Shown here: one piece after another, positions 1 to 7,136 of the stretch
How positions within the stretch are numbered: position 1 is the first letter of the stretch
Layout of the letters: each line of letters opens with the position of its first letter
NCBI RefSeq assembly: GCF_030814835.1
Contig: NZ_JAUSVS010000003.1
Location: forward strand, 248,001 to 312,000
From: Caulobacter ginsengisoli
Lineage (GTDB): Bacteria > Pseudomonadota > Alphaproteobacteria > Caulobacterales > Caulobacteraceae
Reading direction: 5' to 3'
Length of the DNA: 64,000 nucleotides
Position numbers and translations under genes: made by a program
The notes under the pieces: model-generated
Database searches by the model: none
What the model was told of the DNA's origin: nothing
What the model saw: only the letters and a program-made list of their open reading frames with translations

Positions 1-88
1 GCCTTGTCGCATCGCGGGGCCGGCGCCGGCTGCGCCTCAAATGGCCTGATCCGAGAATCAGCCAGCCTCGTCCGCTTCCTGGGAGTGC

Positions 89-2299
89 ATGGCGATGGCG
101 TTCGATTCTCCGCTGGCGGGCGAAATCTGGTCCAGCAAATACCGGTTCAATCCTGAAGGCATGGCAGGCGACGGGACGGTGGAGGATACTTGGTCGCGCG
201 TGGCGGCCGCCCTCGCCGAGGCGGAAACCCCGGACCTGCGCGGGCCGATGCGCGAACGCTTCGCCGAGGCCCTGCGCGACTATCGCTTCCTGCCCGCCGG
301 CCGGATCCTGGCCGGGGCGGGCACGGCGCGGACGGTGACGCTGTTCAACTGCTTCGTCATGGGCCGCATTCCCGACGATCTGGGCGGCATCTTCGCCCAG
401 GTCCGCGAGGCGGCCCTGACCCTGCAGCAGGGCGGGGGCGTGGGTATGGATTTCTCCTCGATCCGCCCGGCCGGGGCGCGGGTGAGGGGCGTGGGAGCCG
501 ACGCCTCCGGTCCGCTCAGCTTCATGGATGTTTGGGACAGCATGTGCCGCACCATTCTCTCCGCCGGCCAGCGGCGGGGGGCGATGATGGGGTGCCTGCG
601 GATCGACCATCCCGACATCGAGGCCTTCATCGACGCCAAGCGGGAGGGGGCGCGGCTGCGCAATTTCAATCTCTCGGTCCTGGTCCCCGACGCCTTCATG
701 CAGGCCCTGGCCGACGACACCGACTGGCCGCTGGTGTTCGAGGGCAAGGTGCAGGGGTCGGTCCGGGCGACGGAGCTGTGGGGCCGGCTGATGCGGGCCA
801 CCTATGACGCGGCCGAGCCGGGGGTGATCTTCATCGACCGGGTGAACGCCCGCAACAACCTGGGCTACTGCGAGACCATCCTGGCCAGCAATCCCTGCGG
901 TGAGCAGATGCTGCCGGCCTACGGCGCCTGTCTGCTGGGTTCGATCAACCTGGCGCGGCTGGTGGCGACGCCCTTCCAGCCCGGGGCGGAGCTGGACCTG
1001 GACCAGCTCTCCGCCCTGACCCGCACGGCGGTGCGCATGCTGGACAACGTCATCGACGTCTCGCGCTTTCCGCTCAAGGCCCAGGCCACCGAGGCCCGCG
1101 CCAAGCGGCGGATCGGCCTGGGGGTCACGGGCCTGGCCGACGCCCTGGTCTTCTGCGGCGTTCCCTACGGCGGCGACCGCGCCGTCGAGCTGACCGGCCA
1201 GTGGCTGGAACGGATCAAGCGCGAGGCCTATCGCGCCTCGGCCGAACTGGCGGCCGAGAAGGGCGTCTTTCCCCTCTATGACCCCGCCATCCTGGACCGG
1301 CCCAATCTCCTTGAGCTCGATTCCGAGACCCGCGAGCTGATCGCCAGGCACGGCCTGCGCAACGGCTGCCTGACCTCCATCGCCCCGACCGGCACCACCT
1401 CGCTGCTGGCCGGCAACGTCTCGTCGGGCATCGAGCCGGTATTCGCCTATGCCTATGTCCGCAAGGTGCGCCAGCCGGACGGCTCCCAGCGGGAGGAGCC
1501 GGTCGAGGACTATGCGCTGTCGGTGTGGAAGCGGCTGCATGGCGATGCTCCGCCCCCGGAGGATGTCTTCGTCAGCGCCCAGACCCTCACCCCTCAGGCC
1601 CATGTCCGCATGCAGGCCGCCGCCCAGGCTCACGTCGACAGCTCGATCTCCAAGACCGTCAACTGCCCGGCCGACATCGGCTTCGAGGACTTCAGCGACA
1701 TCTACCGGCTGGGCTGGCGCAGCGGCTGCAAGGGGATGACCACCTATCGGCCCAACGCCATCACCGGCTCGGTGCTCTCGGTCGAGCCGGCGCTGGCGCC
1801 CGCCGACGGCCCGGTCCTGATCCCCCGGCCCGAGGCCCTGGAGGGCGCCACCTACAAGCTGGTCTGGCCCGAAAGCGCCCATGCCGTCTATGTCACCCTC
1901 AACGATGTCGAGGACGGTGGCGTGCGGCGGCCGTTCGAGATCTTCATCAACTCCAAGAACATGGACCACTACGCCTGGACGCTGGGCCTGACCCGGATGA
2001 TCTCGGCCGTGTTCCGGCGCGGCGGCGACGTCGGCTTCGTGGCCGAGGAGCTGAAGGCGGTGTTCGATCCGCGCGGCGGCGCCTGGCTGGGCGGCCGTTA
2101 CGTGCCCTCGCTGCTGGCGGCGATCGGCGGGGTGATCGAGCGGCACCTGGGGGGGCCGGCGCCCGCACTGGTGGCCGAGCCGACGCCCACCGGAAAGCCC
2201 CTCGCCATGGCCAGTTGCCCGCGCTGCGGAGGCTTCGAGCTGATCCGCAAGGAGGGTTGCGACAGCTGCCTGTCCTGCGGCTATTCGAAATGTGGCTAA
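89..2299 (+). CDS. nrdJ: Adenosylcobalamin-dependent ribonucleotide reductase (class II)
   Basis: Reduces ribonucleotides to deoxyribonucleotides using a B12-generated radical, so it needs no oxygen. The 736-residue protein has the radical-site motif N268-P-C270-G-E272. Redox cysteines are C88 (in NCF) and C281; the 11-residue C270-C281 spacing is that of class II enzymes. A Cys-rich tail (about 708-736, several CxxC pairs) is probably the thioredoxin shuttle. There is no ATP-cone. GGGAG lies just before ATG 89; ATG 95 is an alternative. It is shorter than the roughly 1200-residue NrdJ of many alphaproteobacteria. Its place beside nnrS and nar genes suggests DNA synthesis during anaerobic growth (inference). 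Confidence 0.93.
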   Translation: MAMAFDSPLAGEIWSSKYRFNPEGMAGDGTVEDTWSRVAAALAEAETPDLRGPMRERFAEALRDYRFLPAGRILAGAGTARTVTLFNCFVMGRIPDDLGGIFAQVREAALTLQQGGGVGMDFSSIRPAGARVRGVGADASGPLSFMDVWDSMCRTILSAGQRRGAMMGCLRIDHPDIEAFIDAKREGARLRNFNLSVLVPDAFMQALADDTDWPLVFEGKVQGSVRATELWGRLMRATYDAAEPGVIFIDRVNARNNLGYCETILASNPCGEQMLPAYGACLLGSINLARLVATPFQPGAELDLDQLSALTRTAVRMLDNVIDVSRFPLKAQATEARAKRRIGLGVTGLADALVFCGVPYGGDRAVELTGQWLERIKREAYRASAELAAEKGVFPLYDPAILDRPNLLELDSETRELIARHGLRNGCLTSIAPTGTTSLLAGNVSSGIEPVFAYAYVRKVRQPDGSQREEPVEDYALSVWKRLHGDAPPPEDVFVSAQTLTPQAHVRMQAAAQAHVDSSISKTVNCPADIGFEDFSDIYRLGWRSGCKGMTTYRPNAITGSVLSVEPALAPADGPVLIPRPEALEGATYKLVWPESAHAVYVTLNDVEDGGVRRPFEIFINSKNMDHYAWTLGLTRMISAVFRRGGDVGFVAEELKAVFDPRGGAWLGGRYVPSLLAAIGGVIERHLGGPAPALVAEPTPTGKPLAMASCPRCGGFELIRKEGCDSCLSCGYSKCG

Positions 2300-2306
2300 C
2301 CGCTGC

Positions 2307-2320
2307 TTGATGCCTGTCAA
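2307..2320 (+). promoter_or_regulatory. FNR/Dnr-type box upstream of nnrS
   Basis: TTGAT-GCCT-GTCAA, an inverted repeat of the TTGAT-N4-RTCAA class bound by FNR/Dnr regulators. TACCCT (2343-2348) lies exactly 22 bases downstream, the spacing of a class II activator site (centre -41.5). The implied transcription start is base 2355, on the nnrS ATG itself. Confidence 0.75.
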
Positions 2321-2353
2321 TCCGTTCGGTCGCTTGTCGCGCTACCCTTGCAT

Positions 2354-3523
2354 ATGACCAGCACCTCAGCCGCCCGGCGCGCCTACGAGGGGCCGACGCT
2401 TTTCAGCTACGGCTTTCGTCCCTTCTTCCTGTTCGGCGCGGCGTGGAGCGCCCTGGTCGTGCCGCTCTGGCTGTTCAGCTATTTCCACGGCGGTCCGGCC
2501 GCCCTGACGCGCGAATGGCATATCCATGAGATGATCTTCGGATTCCTGGCGGCGGTGATCGCCGGGTTCCTGACCACCGCCGTTCCCAACTGGACCGGCC
2601 GCATGCCGGTGATCGGCGCGCCGCTGGCGGTTCTGGTCTCGCTCTGGGGATCGGGGCGGGTGGCCATGCTGTTTCAGGACCTGCTGGGACCCATGGCCGC
2701 GATGATCGACAGCCTGTTCCTCATCGCCTTCGCCGCCGTCATCTGGCGGGAGGTCTTGGCCGGCCGCAATTGGCGAAACCTGCCGGTCTGCGGGCTGGTG
2801 ACTCTGTTGGCCCTGGCCAATATCGCCTTTCATCTGCGGGTGGCCGATGAATTGGGCGTGCGCCTGGCGCTGGGCGCGGCGAGCCTGCTGATCGCCCTGA
2901 TCGGCGGCCGCATCATCCCCAGCTTCACCCGCAACTGGATGAAGACGCGCGGCCTGGAGTCTGGGCCGGCATTGTTCGGCATGATAGACCGAGTGGCGCT
3001 AGGACTGACGGGCCTGGGCGCGGCGCTCTGGGTCATGGCGCCGACGGGAACGCTTACCGGCGTGGCCCTGGCGCTGGCGGGCGCCGCTCATCTGGTTCGG
3101 CTCTCCCGCTGGCGAGGTCGGCAGACCCTGGCCGAGCCGCTCGTCTGGATTCTGCACCTGGGCTACGGATGGCTGGGCGCTGCACTGATCCTGCTGGGCG
3201 CCGCGGCCGCCGCGCCGGATCTCGTGGCGCGCTCGGCCGGCATCCACGCCCTGACCGCCGGCGCGGTGGGCGTCATGACCCTGGCGGTGATGAGCCGCGC
3301 CACGCGCGGACACAGCGGTCGCCCCCTGACGGCCGGCTGGGCGACGACGGCGATCTACCTGACCATCAACGCCGCCGCCTTGCTGCGCGTGGCGGCGCCC
3401 TTCATTCCGAATCTGCAGACGGGGCTGTTGATCGCCTCGGGCCTGGCCTGGTCGCTGGCGTTCGGCGGCTTCGCCGTCGCCTATTACGGGATGCTGGCCC
3501 TGCCGCGCCCGAGGGCCGCTTGA
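2354..3523 (+). CDS. nnrS: NnrS family heme/copper membrane protein
   Basis: Polytopic inner-membrane protein of the NnrS family, which relieves nitrosative stress during denitrification. The N-terminal segment (FSYGFRPFFLFGAAWSALV) is the family signature, followed by about 12 hydrophobic segments with conserved His (WHIHEM) in early helices. I chose ATG 2354; the frame could open at TTG 2348. No Shine-Dalgarno is visible and the predicted transcription start coincides with the ATG, so the message may be leaderless. It follows nrdJ by 54 bases with its own FNR/Dnr box. 389 residues, normal for the family. Confidence 0.9.
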   Translation: MTSTSAARRAYEGPTLFSYGFRPFFLFGAAWSALVVPLWLFSYFHGGPAALTREWHIHEMIFGFLAAVIAGFLTTAVPNWTGRMPVIGAPLAVLVSLWGSGRVAMLFQDLLGPMAAMIDSLFLIAFAAVIWREVLAGRNWRNLPVCGLVTLLALANIAFHLRVADELGVRLALGAASLLIALIGGRIIPSFTRNWMKTRGLESGPALFGMIDRVALGLTGLGAALWVMAPTGTLTGVALALAGAAHLVRLSRWRGRQTLAEPLVWILHLGYGWLGAALILLGAAAAAPDLVARSAGIHALTAGAVGVMTLAVMSRATRGHSGRPLTAGWATTAIYLTINAAALLRVAAPFIPNLQTGLLIASGLAWSLAFGGFAVAYYGMLALPRPRAA

Positions 3524-3533
3524 TCTCCGTCAA
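3520..3533 (+). promoter_or_regulatory. FNR/Dnr-type box upstream of moaA
   Basis: TTGAT-CTCC-GTCAA, identical over 14 bases to the narK box at 5655-5668. It begins inside the last codons of nnrS. TAAGAC (3556-3561) sits exactly 22 bases downstream as a -10 element, predicting transcription from about 3568 and a leader of about 148 bases before moaA. Confidence 0.75.
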
Positions 3534-3595
3534 GGCGCTCCCACGGGACGGCGGCTAAGACTTCGCTTCGGCTGGGCCTTCGCCCGGCCGCATCT

Positions 3596-3709
3596 GCTCC
3601 GAGCGGCCTTGGCCTAACGCGCATCCGCGCCAGGGCCCGGTCGCCGCGCCGGCCTGACCGGCAAGGGTGACGGGGGAAACGCCGTCGCCTCCCGCGCTTG
3701 GAAAGGAGC
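3596..3709 (+). ncRNA. Candidate molybdenum-cofactor (Moco) riboswitch in the moaA leader
   Basis: The leader folds into a multi-hairpin RNA by eye. Outer stem: GCTCC (3596-3600) pairs GGAGC (3705-3709), and GAGCG (3601-3605) pairs CGCTT (3695-3699), with a one-sided GGAAA bulge. Inner hairpins: GCGC-ATCC-GCGC near 3619-3630, CCGGTC with GACCGG near 3637-3661, and GACGG/CCGTC (3669-3686) closed by a GAAA loop, followed by GCCTCCC. The outer stem contains the moaA Shine-Dalgarno, which suggests translational repression. This resembles the Moco RNA motif found upstream of moaA in other bacteria; the family assignment is from memory and not searched. Confidence 0.6.
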
Positions 3710-3715
3710 CAAGAG

Positions 3716-4693
3716 TTGGACGATCTCGTCGACGGTTTCGGCCGCCGCTTTCACTATCTGCGGCTCTCGGTCACCGAGGTCTGCAATTTCCGCTGCACCT
3801 ACTGCCTGCCGGACGGGTTCAAGAAGACCGCGCCCCTGACCTTCCTGACGCCGCTCGAATGCGAGCGGGTGGTGCGGGCGTTCGCTGACCTCGGCGTCTC
3901 CAAGATCCGGCTGACAGGCGGCGAGCCCAGCGTGCGCCGCGACCTGGCCCAGATCATCGCGCGGACGGCCGCCGTTCCCGGGGTCTCCAAGGTCTGCATC
4001 ACCACCAACGGCTGGAACCTGGAGCGCCAGATCGACGTCTGGCGCCAGGCGGGCCTGACCAATCTCAATGTCAGCATCGACTCGCTCGACCGCGAGGGCT
4101 TCAGGCGGATCACCGGCCACGACCGGCTGCCGGCCGTGGTGGCGGGGCTGGACCGGGCGCTGGAGCTCGGCGTGCCGGCCGTCAAGGTCAACGGGGTGCT
4201 GATGCGAGACACCGCCGAGGACGGCTTCGCCGACTTCGTGGAGTTCGTTCGCGAAAGGCCCGTGGCGGTGCGGTTCATCGAGCTGATGCGCACTGGCGAC
4301 AACGCCGAATTCTTCGCCGACCAGCACATTCCAGGGACGGTGCTCACCAACTGGCTGACCGAGCGCGGCTGGACGCCCCGCGCCCGGGCCTTCGACGACG
4401 GGCCGGCGGTCGAATATGTCCACCCCGACTTCGCCGGCCGGATCGGGCTGATCGCTCCCTATGCGCCGGGCTTCTGCGACAGCTGCAACCGCCTGCGGAT
4501 CACCGCGCGCGGCCAGCTGCGGCTCTGCCTGTTCGGCGAACTGGGGGTCGGGCTGAAGGACCTGCTCGAGGTCGACGCGCCCGAGGCGCTGCAGGCGCGA
4601 ATCCTGGCGGCGCTGGCCGGCAAGCCGGCGGGGCATCGCCTGCACGAGGGCAATGCCGGCGACACCCGCCAACTGGCCCAGTTCGGCGGCTGA
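3716..4693 (+). CDS. moaA: GTP 3',8-cyclase MoaA (molybdenum cofactor biosynthesis)
   Basis: Radical-SAM enzyme for the first step of molybdopterin synthesis from GTP. The SAM cluster motif C23-N-F-R-C27-T-Y-C30 is intact. The C-terminal cluster C254-x2-C257-x13-C271 is intact too, and the protein ends in the GG typical of MoaA. I chose TTG 3716 because AAAGGAG (3702-3708) sits 7 bases upstream; a TTG at 3698 would place that site inside the gene. 325 residues. It supplies Mo cofactor to NarG encoded downstream and appears regulated both by an FNR/Dnr box and by the structured leader. Confidence 0.96.
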   Translation: MDDLVDGFGRRFHYLRLSVTEVCNFRCTYCLPDGFKKTAPLTFLTPLECERVVRAFADLGVSKIRLTGGEPSVRRDLAQIIARTAAVPGVSKVCITTNGWNLERQIDVWRQAGLTNLNVSIDSLDREGFRRITGHDRLPAVVAGLDRALELGVPAVKVNGVLMRDTAEDGFADFVEFVRERPVAVRFIELMRTGDNAEFFADQHIPGTVLTNWLTERGWTPRARAFDDGPAVEYVHPDFAGRIGLIAPYAPGFCDSCNRLRITARGQLRLCLFGELGVGLKDLLEVDAPEALQARILAALAGKPAGHRLHEGNAGDTRQLAQFGG

Positions 4694-4695
4694 GG

Positions 4696-5466
4696 TCAGG
4701 CCGCGCGGATGCCCCGATCGGGGAGGGGCCAGCGTTCCTGCTGGGCCTGGCCGGTGAGGGCGTCGGTGACCGGCTGGTGGTTGTCGATCAGCGGGTCGGG
4801 CTTGGCCAGGCGCTCCAGCACCGCCGGCCGGGTGATGGTCACCGACGGTCCGTGGACCTCCACGCCATAGTCGGCCAGGCTGGCCAGCGAGCGCGAGAGG
4901 TTCTCGGGCGTCATGCCGAGCAGCGAGGCCAGCACCCGCTTTTCATGCGGCAGTTCGAAGGTGGCCCCGCCGCCCTGACGCAGGCGCTGGGTGATCAGAT
5001 AGTTGGCCAGCCGCTCCAGCCCGCCGCGCAGCTTCTGGTTCTTCAACGTGCGGACCAGGCCGCGGTAGCAGCCGGCCATCTCCTGGGCGACCGCGACCGC
5101 GAAGCCGGCGTCCTGGGACATCACCCGCCGGATGGCCGCGCCCGAGATCATCAGGATGTCCGAGCGCTCCACCGTCTGGGCGCTCATCAGCCCGTCGGCG
5201 TCCAGCACCACGGCGGCCAGGATGAAGGTCGAGACGGGGCGCAGGACCGCCAGCGTCGTCTCCCTGTCGTTCCAGGTCCCCTCCAACTCGACCATGCCGT
5301 CCAGCAGCACATAGAGGAAGTCGACCTGGTCACCCTCCAGCAGCAGGGTGGTGCCGGCGGGAAAGCGTTGCAGGAAGGCGCCGGTCGTCAGGGTCCGGAA
5401 GGTCTCGTCCGTGCAGCCGCAGAACAGGGGCAGGGCCCTGACCCGTTCCAGATCGACATCCCGCAT
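4696..5466 (-). CDS. Crp/Fnr family transcriptional regulator (Dnr/NnrR-like)
   Basis: 256 residues: a cNMP-binding-type sensor barrel (about 15-120), a dimer helix and a winged helix (about 165-215). The recognition helix has E188-x2-S191-R192, the ExxSR signature of proteins reading TTGAT half-sites. It lacks FNR's four cluster cysteines (only C16, C18 and C133), so direct O2 sensing by FNR's iron-sulfur cluster is unlikely; a heme/NO-sensing Dnr role fits the setting (inference). The C-terminus is about 25 residues longer than usual. ATG 5466 has GAGG upstream. Convergent with moaA (2-base gap) and divergent from narK, with two boxes in its own promoter region suggesting autoregulation. 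Confidence 0.88.
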   Translation of the reverse strand: MRDVDLERVRALPLFCGCTDETFRTLTTGAFLQRFPAGTTLLLEGDQVDFLYVLLDGMVELEGTWNDRETTLAVLRPVSTFILAAVVLDADGLMSAQTVERSDILMISGAAIRRVMSQDAGFAVAVAQEMAGCYRGLVRTLKNQKLRGGLERLANYLITQRLRQGGGATFELPHEKRVLASLLGMTPENLSRSLASLADYGVEVHGPSVTITRPAVLERLAKPDPLIDNHQPVTDALTGQAQQERWPLPDRGIRAA

Positions 5467-5522
5467 CGGCGCGCCTCATTGGAGTCCAGGAGGTTGAATG
5501 CCGCCCGGTTGCCGGTCGCGCC

Positions 5523-5536
5523 TTGATTTGCATCAA
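5523..5536. promoter_or_regulatory. Perfect FNR box in dnr promoter
   Basis: TTGAT-TTGC-ATCAA, a perfect palindrome of the FNR/Anr consensus. At class II spacing it would start dnr-like transcription near 5488, leaving a 22-base leader with GAGG before ATG 5466. It suggests autoregulation or control by a true FNR/FixK elsewhere. Confidence 0.75.
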
Positions 5537-5549
5537 GACGGCTCGCCGC

Positions 5550-5563
5550 TTGATGTTCGTCAA
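5550..5563. promoter_or_regulatory. Second FNR/Dnr-type box between dnr-like gene and narK
   Basis: TTGAT-GTTC-GTCAA, centred 27 bp from the perfect box at 5523-5536. The GTCAA right half matches the boxes of nnrS, moaA and narK. It could act as an upstream tandem site for the regulator gene. Confidence 0.6.
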
Positions 5564-5654
5564 CCGAATAGATGATCAACGTTTACTGACGAGTATAACT
5601 ACGTAGGCCGCGGGTGGATATACATGCGCCTATTCGGCCAATTCGACGTCGAGA

Positions 5655-5668
5655 TTGATCTCCGTCAA
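5655..5668 (+). promoter_or_regulatory. FNR/Dnr-type box upstream of the nar operon
   Basis: TTGAT-CTCC-GTCAA, identical to the moaA box. TAAGAT (5688-5693) is a good -10 hexamer 19 bases downstream; the exact class II spacing would give a start at 5703. Either way transcription starts within a few bases of the narK ATG at 5704. Confidence 0.75.
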
Positions 5669-5703
5669 ACCCCCTGACCTGTAATTGTAAGATCAACACG
5701 GCG

Positions 5704-7113
5704 ATGCGGCGCCATCGGGCTCCGCGCAACGCCGAGATCGCCGTGAACCACGCCGCCGCCCCCTCTCAATCTGGCGCCGCCTCGCAACCCGGCGCCCCCT
5801 CTTTGCCGGGCGCCAACGCCGCCCTCGGCATGAGCACCCTGGCCTTCACGGCCTGTTTCGCGGTCTGGACCGTGTTCTCGATCATCGGGATCAGGATCAA
5901 GCAGGACCTGGGCCTCACCGAAGCGGAGTTCGGCCTGCTGGCCGGGACCCCGATCCTCACCGGCTCGCTGATCCGGGTGCCCCTGGGCATCTGGGCCGAC
6001 CAGTTTGGTGGTCGAGTGGTCAACCTGGCGGTGATGCTGTCCGCCGCCCTGGCCACCTGGCTGCTCTCCTACGCCCACACCTATCCGCAGTTCCTGCTGG
6101 CGGCGCTGGGCGTCGGCCTGGCGGGGGGCAGCTTCTCGGTGGGCGTGGCCTATGTCTCGAAATTCTTCCCCAAGGCCAAGCAGGGCACGGCCCTGGGCGT
6201 CTTCGGGGCCGGCAATGTCGGGGCGGCGGTCACCAAGTTCGCCGCGCCCTTCGTGATGCTGGCCTTCGGCTGGCAGAGCGTCGCCCAGATATGGGCCAGC
6301 GTCCTGGCCGGGCTGGCCGTCATCTACTTCCTCACCACCCGTGACGATCCCGAGCTGATCGAGCGCCGCCGTACGGGCGCCAAGGCGACGCCCGCCCTCA
6401 TGCAGCTGGAGCCGCTGAAGCGGCTGCAGGTCTGGCGCTTCGCCCTCTACTACTTCTTCTGCTTCGGGGCCTTCGTGGCGCTGTCCCTGTGGCTGCCCCA
6501 CTATCTGGTGGCGGTCTATCACCTACCGCTGATCGCGGCCGGCATGCTGGCGGCGGCCTATTCGATCCCGGGCTCGCTGTTCCGGGTGTTTGGCGGCTGG
6601 CTGTCCGACCGTATCGGGGCGCGGCGGGTGATGTACATCACCTTCGGCGTCAGCGTCGTCTGCACCTTCCTGCTGTCCTATCCGGCGACCACTTACATCG
6701 TCGACGGCATCGGCGGGCCGATCACCTTCCGCCTGGCCCTGGGTCTGGTCCCGTTCGTGATCCTGCTGTTCACGCTGGGCTTCGCCATGAGCCTGGGCAA
6801 GGCGGCGGTCTACAAGCACATCCCCGTCTACTACCCCGAGACCATCGGCTCGGTCGGCGGGCTGGTCGGCATGATCGGCGGCCTGGGCGGCTTCGTCCTG
6901 CCGATCGCCTTCGGGGCCCTGAACGATCTGACCCACGTCTGGACCAGCTGCTTCATGCTGCTCTTCCTGCTGGTCGCCGGCGCCCTGGCCTGGATGCATC
7001 TGGCCATCCGCCGGATGGAGCGGGCCCGCACCCCGGCCCTGCGCGACCTGCCCGAACTGCCGGAAATGGCCGGCCTCCATCCCCAACCGGCGCCGCCCCA
7101 GGCCGCCGAATGA
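5704..7113 (+). CDS. narK: Nitrate/nitrite transporter, NarK1-type MFS protein
   Basis: Inner-membrane major facilitator of the NarK/NasA group, about 12 membrane helices in 469 residues. It has a Pro/Ala/Ser-rich N-terminal tail (about 1-40) and nitrate-signature-like glycine motifs (GLGVGLAGGSFSVGVAYVSK-type segment; later GGLVGMIGGLGGFVLP). Probably a nitrate:H+ symporter supplying cytoplasmic nitrate, by analogy with NarK1. First gene of the operon. ATG 5704 fits a leaderless message; GTG 5743 is the main alternative start, also without a clear ribosome-binding site. Paired with a second, different NarK starting 23 bases after its stop. Confidence 0.92.
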   Translation: MRRHRAPRNAEIAVNHAAAPSQSGAASQPGAPSLPGANAALGMSTLAFTACFAVWTVFSIIGIRIKQDLGLTEAEFGLLAGTPILTGSLIRVPLGIWADQFGGRVVNLAVMLSAALATWLLSYAHTYPQFLLAALGVGLAGGSFSVGVAYVSKFFPKAKQGTALGVFGAGNVGAAVTKFAAPFVMLAFGWQSVAQIWASVLAGLAVIYFLTTRDDPELIERRRTGAKATPALMQLEPLKRLQVWRFALYYFFCFGAFVALSLWLPHYLVAVYHLPLIAAGMLAAAYSIPGSLFRVFGGWLSDRIGARRVMYITFGVSVVCTFLLSYPATTYIVDGIGGPITFRLALGLVPFVILLFTLGFAMSLGKAAVYKHIPVYYPETIGSVGGLVGMIGGLGGFVLPIAFGALNDLTHVWTSCFMLLFLLVAGALAWMHLAIRRMERARTPALRDLPELPEMAGLHPQPAPPQAAE

Positions 7114-7136
7114 TCTCGCAAGGGAGAACAATTCCC

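Noticed and set aside
1-88. Cobalamin riboswitch before nrdJ
   Set aside because: Only 88 bases are visible and no B12-box-like conserved stretch was found; a small CTGAT/ATCAG inverted repeat (46-61) is not enough.
4696-5466. Regulator as a true oxygen-sensing FNR
   Set aside because: The four cluster cysteines of FNR are missing; only C16, C18 and C133 are present in the sensor part.
5681-5696. A sixth FNR/Dnr box (TTGTAAGATCAA) before narK
   Set aside because: The half-sites are 2 bases apart and not 4, so it does not fit the class.
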